This document shows, piece after piece, positions 7,037 to 14,371 of a stretch of DNA of 19,890 bases (within the stretch, counting starts at the first letter, position 1; each line of letters begins with the position of its first letter). The notes beneath the pieces were generated by a model. The model saw only the letters and a list, made by a program, of their open reading frames with translations, had not been told where the DNA came from and made no database searches. The position numbers and the translations under genes were made by a program. Source of the DNA: CAZRHR01 sp964599915 (GTDB lineage: Bacteria; Bacteroidota; Bacteroidia; CAIKAF01); contig CAZRHR010000053.1 in the NCBI GenBank assembly GCA_964599915.1, forward strand, positions 1 to 19,890. Direction: 5' to 3'.

Positions 7037-7694
7037 CCTTACCGTTTATTTGCATGGTGCCTTGGGCGCTGCTTCCGATTGGACGCGCAAAGTGTCTTTG
7101 GTTCCGAATGTCTCGCTTGCATTAGATTTTGCAGGTCATGGGCACGCTCCTTTCACCTGTGCCGACTTTTACCCGGATTCCCTGATGGAGGAACTCCGTG
7201 GCCGACTTTTGCAACAATATCCCGGAAGAAAACTCAACTTGATAGGCTATAGTTTCGGCGGATACGTAGCTGCGCGCTGGGCTTTTCACTATCCTGGCGA
7301 AGTACAGGCCGTGACGGCCCTGGCCACCCGGTGGATTTGGACCCCTGAATTTGCAAAGGAAGAAGCTGCCAAACTTCAACCTGAACTTTTACTTGAAAAG
7401 GCGCCCGCACTAGTTGAGCAGTTAAAACAACAACATGGTGCCATGGCCTGGCGTGCCCTTTGTTCACGTACTGCTGATATGATGCATTATCTTGGCGAAA
7501 AGGCCTCCGGATTAGAGACATGGTTTCCTGAACTTTCTGTGCCGCTTGCCCTTGTTACAGGAGATAGAGACCGCATGGCCACAGCAGAACAAACCTTGTC
7601 GGCCTTTCGCTTGCTTAAACATCCAGAGGCAACCCTTCAAGTTTTACCTAAAGTAAAACATCCGCTAGCCACCTATCCGGACCATCTCTTTTAA
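6996..7694 (+). CDS. Alpha/beta hydrolase, MenH/BioH-size
   Basis: A cytoplasmic alpha/beta-hydrolase of about 230 residues. The oxyanion region is YLHGALGAASDW, the nucleophile elbow is GYSFGG (Ser nucleophile), the acid is probably the Asp in TGDRDRM, and the His lies in VKHPLATYP near the C-terminus. The substrate cannot be told; length and the LHG...GYSFGG spacing resemble MenH and similar small esterases. The frame is open from ATG 6960; I prefer ATG 6996 (MSIKSKKPLENL), overlapping the glycosyltransferase by 41 nt, and TTG 7020 is a further choice. Overlap implies coupling to the glycosyltransferase. Its tail overlaps the converging minus-strand gene by 30 bp. Confidence 0.85.
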   Translation: MSIKSKKPLENLTNLTVYLHGALGAASDWTRKVSLVPNVSLALDFAGHGHAPFTCADFYPDSLMEELRGRLLQQYPGRKLNLIGYSFGGYVAARWAFHYPGEVQAVTALATRWIWTPEFAKEEAAKLQPELLLEKAPALVEQLKQQHGAMAWRALCSRTADMMHYLGEKASGLETWFPELSVPLALVTGDRDRMATAEQTLSAFRLLKHPEATLQVLPKVKHPLATYPDHLF

Positions 7695-9434
7695 CGCATT
7701 CAAAACACATCTTCTTATTTTCCGCCCTTCTGGGTCCGGCTGGTTCGCCCTTTCTGTGTAGATAAATTCCCAACTGCCAGCATTTTTTCTAAGCGGAAGT
7801 AAGCCGCAGGAGTCCATACCCACCAGAGAGGTCGCTAGCCCCTCCGGAATAATCCAAATTTCTTTATAATCGACAGGTAGGGCCGCTTGGTTCGGGCTTG
7901 GTTCCCAAGGCCATGACATGCCATCCATGGGTGGATAAACACCGGGCTTTACGGGAGGTGGCCAAAGCCAAGGATCTGCAAAAGGAATCCAATTTTTCCA
8001 AATCCCCTCACCTTGGACTTCCAACATCCATCTGTGCTCTTTTTCCTCTTTGCATTGAATCCGAAGAATGGCCTCGGCGGTCTCTGTGCGGCGTGGTAGC
8101 TGTATCCATTTAAATTGAGCCATGGTTTCTCGTTGGTGATATTCCGGCCAGGATAAACTTCGAGGTACCAACAATGCCCATGCACCTTCCAAATAGTACG
8201 GAATATCATTGACCGGGCGATTTAGGTTTTTCCATCTCGGCCAAAACAACACGCTGTCTTTTTCATCGCAAACCCACAGGGCTGATATGGAAAAAATCTC
8301 TTGGCCGCCGGAGAATGGTTTGGACGCCATCCAACATGGACGCGTAAACAACAGGTAGTGAGCTCCAGGAATGCGATACACTAGGTCCTCGGTTATTTTA
8401 AGCACATCCTTTTCCCGGAGGGTATCTTTTCTCAAATAATATTTGGCTTGATCTATGGATATGGCTGTTTTCTCCAAACTATCCGGCTTGTAATGTAATT
8501 GCTGCAGAAAAAAGTGAGCTCCCCTAAGTTTTTGAATCAAGGGGGTATCTGGCGATAAAAATCCATGTCTTTTTCCTACTTCATTTAATTTGGCATGGTA
8601 GGCATCTGTCGGTGTGGCATAAAGTAAAGGCGCCGGTTGGGGTCTTGCCCGCAGGGCTTCTCCAAAAGTGGAAAACCATGTTGCATGCCCATCGTCCCAT
8701 TGTACACCAGCGATTTTTTCTATTTGGGTGAGTGGGAAAAGCCCCGGATGGGGAGGCAAATTTTCCCAAATATAATGCTGTCCTCCTTCCAATTCAAAAC
8801 TTTCATCCGGTGTGGAAAGTGTACCTATTCGTGCCAGCAGATGTGCGGGTGCTTCCACCACTACTTCGGCTTTTAGGCATGGCCAGGGAAACAAAAGCAA
8901 CCAGCGGGGATGCGGGGTCATAGGGTGCTGAAAAACGATTTCCACCTCCATGGGCGCTTCCAACTCACGAATGGCCACGAAATGCTGGTAGCCTATAGAT
9001 TGACCCAATGTTTGTTTTTTCTCTAAAAACATGAGTGGGGTAGGCGTGAGGGGAGTAATGTTTCTTCCTGCCAAAAGACTCAATCCACCACCAGAAAAAA
9101 CAGGAGGAAGAAAATCCGGGGTGAGGTGGTTGAAAAATAGTGGGTCTGGATTATAAGGAAAAAGAAAGGCGTTGCCCTTTATGACGCCTTCTTGGTTTTG
9201 GAATTTGATGCGTAAGTAGCCTTGTATTTGACCTTGAAGTGGTTTTAGGGTAAATGCGGCTTCAACGATGACCAGCGGTTCATGGTCTAAATGTCCGGGA
9301 ACAGGGATATTGGGCGCAGTGTAGCCTGTCCAGTTCCATTTATTTTGCCTGTGTGGGCTCTGGCTTGGTAGGTTGGGTAAACCAAAAATGGCGCTTAACA
9401 TCAAACCTAGAAAGATATGCGCCTTTAACTGCAT
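7665..9434 (-). CDS. Secreted protein with degenerate transglutaminase-like domain (uncertain)
   Basis: A 589-residue exported protein that I do not recognise outright. A signal peptide covers about residues 1-24 (MQLKAHIFLGLMLSAIFGLP...). Residues 50-240 look like beta-rich domain(s). From about 295 the pattern resembles DUF3857/transglutaminase-core proteins: LIQKLRGAHFFLQQLHY (299-315), LREKDVLKITEDLVYRIPG (339-357) where active members have a GDCKD-type segment, and IPYYLEGAWALL (411-422) like the end of that core. The expected catalytic Cys is absent (Glu/Lys 341-342), and I find no convincing His or Asp, so it would be a non-catalytic relative. The last 150 residues are unusually rich in Trp and Pro. 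It lies 12 nt after the phosphatase gene, in the same operon. Confidence 0.8.
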   Translation of the reverse strand: MQLKAHIFLGLMLSAIFGLPNLPSQSPHRQNKWNWTGYTAPNIPVPGHLDHEPLVIVEAAFTLKPLQGQIQGYLRIKFQNQEGVIKGNAFLFPYNPDPLFFNHLTPDFLPPVFSGGGLSLLAGRNITPLTPTPLMFLEKKQTLGQSIGYQHFVAIRELEAPMEVEIVFQHPMTPHPRWLLLFPWPCLKAEVVVEAPAHLLARIGTLSTPDESFELEGGQHYIWENLPPHPGLFPLTQIEKIAGVQWDDGHATWFSTFGEALRARPQPAPLLYATPTDAYHAKLNEVGKRHGFLSPDTPLIQKLRGAHFFLQQLHYKPDSLEKTAISIDQAKYYLRKDTLREKDVLKITEDLVYRIPGAHYLLFTRPCWMASKPFSGGQEIFSISALWVCDEKDSVLFWPRWKNLNRPVNDIPYYLEGAWALLVPRSLSWPEYHQRETMAQFKWIQLPRRTETAEAILRIQCKEEKEHRWMLEVQGEGIWKNWIPFADPWLWPPPVKPGVYPPMDGMSWPWEPSPNQAALPVDYKEIWIIPEGLATSLVGMDSCGLLPLRKNAGSWEFIYTERANQPDPEGRKIRRCVLNALKEMVRIGG

Positions 9435-9446
9435 AAATGGAGGTGG

Positions 9447-10898
9447 TTAGTGAAGTTGTCTTACCCAATGTTGGGCGGCAGATTGTAATTCGATGTACTG
9501 GCCTTTGTATTTGGATAAATCAATGTTCTCCGAGTGGGTTATCCATTGCTTGTGTATCACATGTCCTGTTTGATTCCTCACCCAAAGGGTAGCAGGCAAT
9601 TGTTCTTCGTTCAGTATAAGTTGCTTTTTTTCAGCCTTCAAACCTTCGGCATTTGCCGCCCCGGACATGGGGAAAAAGGCAGAAAAACGACTCAATATTT
9701 TTTGGGTTTCCTTTAATGGAGAAACGCGTTGGATTTGGATGTGGATGGCCATTGCGTTTCCACCATCATCAATCACTTGAAAGGAGGCAAATTGCATAGC
9801 GCCCAAAGGATTAGGGAAAGCGCCACCTTCTGAGTAGGTTCCCCCTTTATCCGAACCGAATCCGATGAGTGCCGCGGCTTGTACCACCACAGGGCCACGC
9901 GTTGTTTTGTCTTTGTTCCATTGACTATGTGTTCCATTATCAATGCCAGCCATGTGGGCATCGCCACCCAAAATCAAAGCATTGTTTTGGAACAGGCTAT
10001 CGAGCCAATGGGCCAGAAGTTCCCGTTGTTGGGGAGCGCCCCCCCAGCTATCTCCATCTGTTCCAAGGAAAGGGACCGAGCTAACCAAAAGGGGGAACTG
10101 TTGATTTTTCTGTGCTTGAATAAGTTCCGCTTTTAACCAGGAAAGACCTGTAGCAGTAAGTAAGTGTCCGGGTGACCTGCCGCTGCGCAAATCGGGGAGT
10201 ACAAAGCGAACCCGGCCTTGGACAAAACTTTGATGAATACCATCTTCGGGTAAGGGAAGTTGATGTATGGGAATCCCTAACGCATAGGCTTTTCGGGCTG
10301 CCACGGCGCAGGGTGAAGGACCACCACTATTGTTTCCACAAAAATCATGGTCATCCCAAACGTAAACGAGTGGGGTCTGAGCAAAAAAAGTTTGTTCCGG
10401 CCGCCCTTGTAAAACCCGTTTTATGTAGGCGTTTAGGTGGTCAGCTGGTTGGTCCGATTTTACATCGCCATAGTGGAGGTCGCCTGCATTGATGTAGAAT
10501 TGTGGTCCGGTTTGAAGCATGGCTTCATAGACAGGGTTTCCATGCAGAAAAGAGCAGGCGCCGGCGACAAACCTAAACGAGACCGGGGCAGTGGTTAGGG
10601 TGGAAAAACTTCCCTGAAAGGCCATGCCCTGGGCTGTATATATTTTGTACGTGTAAGGCGTTTGTGGAGCAAGAGAATCTGCCAAGGCATGAAACACACC
10701 GGGTGCGACTTCTTTGCAGGTGACCAGATGCCGTGCGTCACCATGTGTCAATTCCCAAGTCACGTTGGAAAGTCCTTGGGTCATGGAAAAAAAGACCAAC
10801 TTGGCTTTTTGGGGTTCAGAAAGTCCAACCCATGCCATCTGGCCAAAAAGCGAGGGTAAGGAGAAAATGGCGGTTAGAAAAAAGAAAAGATGCCTCAT
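9447..10898 (-). CDS. Secreted PhoD-like alkaline phosphatase / metallophosphatase
   Basis: A 483-residue exported phosphoesterase. A signal peptide spans about residues 1-19 (LFFFLTAIFSLPSLFG). A fibronectin-like N-terminal domain (about 20-105) is followed by the PhoD metallophosphatase domain: RFVAGACS (109-116), GDLHYGD (139-145), VWDDHDF (180-186), LPDLRS (234-239) and GGDAH (311-315), which together supply the metal ligands. The last 58 residues (426-483) look like a separate beta domain (VRNQTGHVIHK, IDLSKYKGQYIEL) similar in pattern to type A T9SS C-terminal signals, but divergent. Substrates of this family are phosphomonoesters or diesters. Middle gene of a three-gene export operon, 30 nt after the lipoprotein gene. 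Confidence 0.88.
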   Translation of the reverse strand: MRHLFFFLTAIFSLPSLFGQMAWVGLSEPQKAKLVFFSMTQGLSNVTWELTHGDARHLVTCKEVAPGVFHALADSLAPQTPYTYKIYTAQGMAFQGSFSTLTTAPVSFRFVAGACSFLHGNPVYEAMLQTGPQFYINAGDLHYGDVKSDQPADHLNAYIKRVLQGRPEQTFFAQTPLVYVWDDHDFCGNNSGGPSPCAVAARKAYALGIPIHQLPLPEDGIHQSFVQGRVRFVLPDLRSGRSPGHLLTATGLSWLKAELIQAQKNQQFPLLVSSVPFLGTDGDSWGGAPQQRELLAHWLDSLFQNNALILGGDAHMAGIDNGTHSQWNKDKTTRGPVVVQAAALIGFGSDKGGTYSEGGAFPNPLGAMQFASFQVIDDGGNAMAIHIQIQRVSPLKETQKILSRFSAFFPMSGAANAEGLKAEKKQLILNEEQLPATLWVRNQTGHVIHKQWITHSENIDLSKYKGQYIELQSAAQHWVRQLH

Positions 10899-10904
10899 GA
10901 GGCA
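10891..10904. repeat. Perfect 14-bp palindrome centred on the phosphatase start codon
   Basis: TGCCTCATGAGGCA equals its own reverse complement and contains the ATG of the PhoD-like gene (10898-10896). In mRNA it can fold as UGCCU/AGGCA with a CAUG loop, which displays the start codon. It may be chance or a translational control. Confidence 0.5.
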
Positions 10905-10928
10905 AAGTTACGGAATAGGCCCGATGGT

Positions 10929-11696
10929 TTACCAAGGTCTGGGAAAATCATCCTGCAGCAGCGAGTCGGCCCAATTTTGCGGAAGTACGCAGGTGAACGG
11001 CTCAAAATCGTCGGTTTGATGACTGTTCAAATGGATTTCCATTCCGTTTTCTCTCAAGGTGAATTCAGCCTCGTTAAACAGATTCGGAATGGCCAGCAGC
11101 CTTCTAAACCGAATTTCATCTTCAACGAGTACGGGATGGCCTTTCAGAAGAAAATCATGAAGTGGCATTCTTCCTACATTGCCCGCATGAATTTCTTCCA
11201 CATTTTCAAGAGAAACCCATAAATAATACGTGTCTATTCTGGGTAAAATTCCGCCACAAGCGTCTACAATGCCTACCAACTCGAAACCAACCAAACCGGA
11301 ATCCTGATAAATAACCTCTTCTAGGCCAAGGGTTAGAAAGGCCGGCAGGCGGTTCAAGGAATCTTCCAAAAACATGGCGCAAGCATGCTGCAATAAATCT
11401 GGGGTCTGCTCATATTCTCCCAAAAGAAATTTTTCAGGAATAAGGTGTGATAAAATAATTGTATTTAAGGTGTCTGCATTTTCGCCTCCAACAAAATAGG
11501 GAATCATGGCCCGAATACCGGTTTCAAAACCGCGACAAGACTGATTGGCTTTGTTTTCGTTGTTGGTTTGCAGGTGCTGGTTCCAAAAAGCAATTTCTAA
11601 AGGTTTTTTCGATGTTGTTTCCTTAGACAGCTTTGTTTCACAGCTTGTTAGACCTATAATAATGAACATTAACGTGCCGGACCAAACTTGCATCAT
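10929..11696 (-). CDS. Lipoprotein with DUF3298/RsiV-like pattern
   Basis: A 255-residue exported lipoprotein. The hydrophobic leader ends in the lipobox LTSC, making Cys19 the lipidated residue, followed by a polar Ser/Thr/Lys linker. The C-terminal half has the DUF3298 (RsiV/PdaC C-terminal) layout: GFELVGIVDACGG where relatives have a GGAH turn, then TYYLWVSLENVEEI, a region like the 'dlf' helix, and AEFTLRENGMEIHLNS corresponding to their 'f.lt..gl.i.fn' strand pair. The match is partial and made from memory, so treat the family as probable at best. It is first in the operon with the phosphatase and the large secreted protein; an A/T-rich spacer precedes it. Confidence 0.78.
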   Translation of the reverse strand: MMQVWSGTLMFIIIGLTSCETKLSKETTSKKPLEIAFWNQHLQTNNENKANQSCRGFETGIRAMIPYFVGGENADTLNTIILSHLIPEKFLLGEYEQTPDLLQHACAMFLEDSLNRLPAFLTLGLEEVIYQDSGLVGFELVGIVDACGGILPRIDTYYLWVSLENVEEIHAGNVGRMPLHDFLLKGHPVLVEDEIRFRRLLAIPNLFNEAEFTLRENGMEIHLNSHQTDDFEPFTCVLPQNWADSLLQDDFPRPW

Positions 11697-11881
11697 GGCG
11701 TAAAAATAAGATTATTTCACACTTTTAGATTTTAAGATTTTAAATTTTTATTTTAAAGTATACGAATTGACAATCAGTAAAATAAATGTATATTCATGAG
11801 GTTTTTTAGGTAAGGTACCCTGGGCTGATTTACAAAAAAAATAGGTTGTTTAGTTAGGATGGCTTTCTTTTAGAGAAGGGC
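11697..11881. other. A/T-rich intergenic spacer upstream of the lipoprotein operon
   Basis: 185 bp without a gene. The stretch 11700-11760 is almost pure A/T with repeated TTTTAGA/TTTTAAGA/TTTTAAAT units, typical of an upstream promoter region for the minus-strand lipoprotein gene. I find TTGTCA (minus, near 11775) but no -7 box at a good distance, so the promoter is not resolved. No clear terminator follows the ACP phosphodiesterase gene. Confidence 0.4.
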
Positions 11882-12505
11882 TTAGGTCTTTTGAGTATAG
11901 ACGATGGCCGAGGGTCTTAAATTTTTTTGTGCATCGAGTAGAAGTTGTCGCCCCTCTTTTCGCATAGGATGTTGGGAATGCGTGAGCATATCCACAAGAT
12001 ACTGTGGTCCATTAAATTTTTCTAAATAAGGCGCAAAGCCCGAAGATCGATAGGCCAGGCCTTCTAGGGTGGCGTACATTCCTTGAGGTTTTGCGTAGCC
12101 TTCTAGCCAATTTTCTCTATACATACGCTGGAAAACGCCTGAAAATCTTTGGGGAAAATAGCCTTCTGCCGATTGTAATTCCTTATAGGTGTAGGAGCAG
12201 AATTCATTGAGCGAGGGTGTGTCTGGATTCATTTGCTCCCAATCTGCCGCTAAAATATGATCTAGCCAAAGATCCACCAAAACGGAGGCATAATGACCTA
12301 CATGGGGAAAAAGCTCAGATTTCAGTCGTTTAAAGGCTGGATGCAGGTCGGTAAATTGGTCTATGGCACGATGTAAAGTCCAGCCATGGATGCAATGCGT
12401 TGTCCAATGAGCGGGCGGTTTAGCACCCACAAAGTCAGCGGTAAAATTTCCGACTAGGATTTCCGCGCCTGGTGGAGATAACCAAGCATGTCCTAAGAAA
12501 TTCAT
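11882..12505 (-). CDS. acpH: Acyl carrier protein phosphodiesterase (AcpH/DUF479 family)
   Basis: A 207-residue HD-type phosphodiesterase. The family landmarks are MNFLGHAWLS (1-10), GNFTADF (19-25), LHRAID (44-49), FTDLHP (51-56) and a later YASVLVDLWLDHILAADW, which supply the His/Asp metal ligands. The family removes 4'-phosphopantetheine from holo-ACP, giving apo-ACP; the length (E. coli AcpH is about 190 residues) agrees. The enzyme is cytoplasmic. The ATG directly follows the T-run of the trxA terminator, so there is no space for a ribosome binding site; expression would depend on read-through from trxA or an undetected start. Confidence 0.85.
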   Translation of the reverse strand: MNFLGHAWLSPPGAEILVGNFTADFVGAKPPAHWTTHCIHGWTLHRAIDQFTDLHPAFKRLKSELFPHVGHYASVLVDLWLDHILAADWEQMNPDTPSLNEFCSYTYKELQSAEGYFPQRFSGVFQRMYRENWLEGYAKPQGMYATLEGLAYRSSGFAPYLEKFNGPQYLVDMLTHSQHPMRKEGRQLLLDAQKNLRPSAIVYTQKT

Positions 12506-12534
12506 AAAAAAAGCCGCCCTCGAAGGAACGGCTT
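12506..12534 (-). terminator. Rho-independent terminator after trxA
   Basis: On the minus strand AAGCCG (12534-12529) pairs with CGGCTT (12516-12511), with an inner CCT/AGG pairing around TCG, then T residues to 12506. The T-run touches the ATG of the ACP phosphodiesterase gene (12505). Confidence 0.8.
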
Positions 12535-12554
12535 ATTTTTAAACACCTGATTTT

Positions 12555-12872
12555 TCAAATCAATTTGTCTAGTTTCTCTGCAAGTACATTTTTGGGCGCA
12601 TATCCAACGTGCCGATCTACCAATTCTCCGTTCTTAAAAAACAGCATGGTGGGGATAGAACGTATACCAAGGGTACTCGCTACTACAGGATTATTGTCTA
12701 CGTCGAGTTTGCCTACAATGGCTTTGCCTTCGTAGTTTTGGGCCAATTCTTCAATAACGGGGGCCACCATTTTACAGGGACCACACCAAACCGCCCAAAA
12801 GTCGATGAGTACAGGTTTATCGCTTGATTTTACCAGACTTTCAAAGTTGGCATCTGTGATTTCTACCGCCAT
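12555..12872 (-). CDS. trxA: Thioredoxin
   Basis: A 105-residue cytoplasmic thioredoxin, the standard length. The redox motif WCGPC has Cys30 and Cys33, Asp24 is the buried acid, and the cis-proline motif SIPT is in RSIPTMLFF. It reduces protein disulfides using thioredoxin reductase. It is a single gene with its own apparent promoter (TAATTTTG, 12899-12892) and its own terminator. ATG 12872 lies 16 nt from an 11-bp dyad that overlaps the promoter. Confidence 0.97.
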   Translation of the reverse strand: MAVEITDANFESLVKSSDKPVLIDFWAVWCGPCKMVAPVIEELAQNYEGKAIVGKLDVDNNPVVASTLGIRSIPTMLFFKNGELVDRHVGYAPKNVLAEKLDKLI

Positions 12873-12887
12873 GATTTTTTTGATTAG

Positions 12888-12916
12888 AGCGCAAAATTAG
12901 ACAAAAATTTTGCGCT
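12888..12916. promoter_or_regulatory. trxA promoter element overlapped by a perfect 11-bp dyad
   Basis: AGCGCAAAATT (12888-12898) and AATTTTGCGCT (12906-12916) are a perfect inverted repeat with a 7-bp centre. The minus-strand TAATTTTG at 12899-12892, a full TAnnTTTG match, lies mostly inside one arm, so a factor bound to the dyad would block trxA initiation. The -33 region is only TTTA at a 22-bp distance. A 5'-leader hairpin is the alternative, though the start point near 12885 would leave half of it untranscribed. Confidence 0.5.
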
Positions 12917-12950
12917 GTGGGTAAACTAAGCTGTTAAGGAGTACAAAAAC

Positions 12951-12982
12951 AAAAAGCGAAGTGATATTTCACTTCGCTTTTT
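12951..12982 (-). terminator. Terminator of tRNA-Cys (potentially bidirectional)
   Basis: AAAAAGCGAAGTGA (12951-12964) and TCACTTCGCTTTTT (12969-12982) form a perfect 14-bp stem with a TATT loop. Read on the minus strand it begins only 2 nt past the tRNA 3' end and ends in T residues. A/T tracts on both arms make it usable in both directions, but no plus-strand gene ends here. Confidence 0.9.
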
Positions 12983-12984
12983 CG

Positions 12985-13055
12985 AGGTCCCGAGCGGATT
13001 CGAACCGCTGTACGAGGTTTTGCAGACCTCTGCCTAGCCACTCGGCCACAGGACC
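12985..13055 (-). tRNA. tRNA-Cys (GCA)
   Basis: A 71-nt tRNA. The acceptor stem GGTCCTG pairs with CGGGACC (one G-T), the D arm and T arm (GGTTCGAATCC) are normal, and the anticodon at 13023-13021 reads GCA. The discriminator base is T (U73), as expected for tRNA-Cys. CCA is not encoded. A full -7 promoter match lies just upstream and a terminator directly downstream. Confidence 0.97.
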
Positions 13056-13068
13056 ATTTTTGTGCGTG

Positions 13069-13076
13069 CAAAGATA
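13069..13076 (-). promoter_or_regulatory. -7 promoter element of tRNA-Cys
   Basis: The minus strand reads TATCTTTG, a full match to TAnnTTTG, ending 13 nt before the tRNA 5' end; initiation near 13062 gives a leader of about 7 nt. A TTG lies only 12 nt upstream, too near for a standard -33 element. Confidence 0.5.
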
Positions 13077-13116
13077 AGTTTTTTTATACAACCACCGCCT
13101 TTTCTACAAAAATCTC

Positions 13117-13488
13117 TTAGGGCATGGTGCCATACTGGCCGGTTTGGAGCAATACCAAGGTGCAAGCTGCTTCAAAATTGATCCCTGCTTTTTTCAAAGC
13201 TTCCTCAAAATCAGGGTTTTCTGTTCCGGGATTAAAAATTACCCTTTGGGGTGCTAAGGCCAACAAAGCGGGCATTAATTCTTTTTGATGCTGAGGGCCC
13301 ACATATAAAGTGAGGGTGTGAACGCTTCCTTTTGCGGGAAGATCAGTCTGAATGGGAACACCGGCGACCTCGCCTTTTCGAGGGCCATAAAGCATAAATG
13401 GAAACCCATACGCCTTGAGCATATGGGCCGCCTTAAAACTATACCTATCGGGATTTTCCGATGCCCCAACCACAAGGGTCGTGATCAT
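13117..13488 (-). CDS. CoA-binding domain protein (YccU-like)
   Basis: A 123-residue single-domain Rossmann protein of the CoA-binding family, related to the N-terminal domain of succinyl-CoA synthetase alpha. It begins LVVGASENPDRYSFKAAHML, the glycine-loop region, and has VIFNPGTENPDFEEALKKAG, typical of YccU-like proteins. Its biochemical role is not established in the family. The ATG overlaps the accD stop by 4 nt (ATGA), so it is co-translated with accD; an acyl-CoA-related role is an inference from that and the fold. It is the last gene of the aldolase-accD operon. Confidence 0.88.
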   Translation of the reverse strand: MITTLVVGASENPDRYSFKAAHMLKAYGFPFMLYGPRKGEVAGVPIQTDLPAKGSVHTLTLYVGPQHQKELMPALLALAPQRVIFNPGTENPDFEEALKKAGINFEAACTLVLLQTGQYGTMP

Positions 13489-14351
13489 TTTTTACCTTTT
13501 TTGATTTCCGGACCGGAGAAAAAAACCAATAATTGATGGATGGTATTTTTTAAATCACATCGCTTTACGATGGCATCTAAAAACCCTTTTTCTTTTAGAA
13601 ATTCACTTTTTTGAAATCCGGGAGGCAATTCCGTTTTTATGGTTTCTTTGACCACCCGAGGACCTGCAAAACCTATTAATGCATTTGGCTCTGCAATATT
13701 GACATCACCTAACATGGCAAAACTTGCGGTAACTCCGCCTGTGGTAGGATCTGTTAATACCGAAATATAGGGTAGTCCGGCTTTGTCCATCAGGCTAAGT
13801 TTGGCAGATGTTTTGGCCATTTGCATAAGAGAAAATGCACCTTCCATCATTCTGGCACCACCTGACTTAGAAATCATGATGAAGGGTAGCTTATGCTTGA
13901 GCGCATGGTCAATGGCCCTTGAGATTTTCTCACCCACCACGGTCCCCATTGACCCACCAATGAATTTAAAATCCATACAAGCAATCACTACTTTTTTGCC
14001 ATGCAATACACCTTGCGCTGTTTGCACGGCATCTTGCAGTCCGGTTGTGTTTTCTGCCTCCTTAAGGCGGTCCGGATAGGCTTTGGTATCCCTGAAATTC
14101 AGTGGATCTCCGCTTCTAAGTTTGGTGTTGATGAGGGTGTATTTTCCCTCATCGAACAATAAATGAAAATACTCCTCGGACCCAATCCGCTCATGGAAGC
14201 CGCAACTTCCACAAACCCACAAGTTTTTACCGTGGTCCACAGCAGAGATGATTTCTTTGCAGGAAGGGCATTTATACCACAACCCTTCCGGCGTTTCTTT
14301 TTTCTCCGCAGTAGAGGTGAGAATCCCTTCTTTTGTTCTTTTAAACCACAT
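13485..14351 (-). CDS. accD: Acetyl-CoA carboxylase carboxyltransferase beta subunit
   Basis: A 288-residue subunit that with AccA transfers the carboxyl group from biotin carboxyl carrier protein to acetyl-CoA, making malonyl-CoA for fatty acid synthesis. The zinc ribbon is Cys28, Cys31, Cys47 and Cys50 near the N-terminus, and the crotonase-like core contains GSMGTVVGEKI, SKSGGARMMEG and DPTTGGVTASFA. Length is normal for AccD. It follows the aldolase gene by 20 nt and overlaps the CoA-binding gene. accA is not in the window, as is common. Confidence 0.96.
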   Translation of the reverse strand: MWFKRTKEGILTSTAEKKETPEGLWYKCPSCKEIISAVDHGKNLWVCGSCGFHERIGSEEYFHLLFDEGKYTLINTKLRSGDPLNFRDTKAYPDRLKEAENTTGLQDAVQTAQGVLHGKKVVIACMDFKFIGGSMGTVVGEKISRAIDHALKHKLPFIMISKSGGARMMEGAFSLMQMAKTSAKLSLMDKAGLPYISVLTDPTTGGVTASFAMLGDVNIAEPNALIGFAGPRVVKETIKTELPPGFQKSEFLKEKGFLDAIVKRCDLKNTIHQLLVFFSGPEIKKGKK

Positions 14352-14371
14352 AATGTTTTGGTTGGTGGAAC

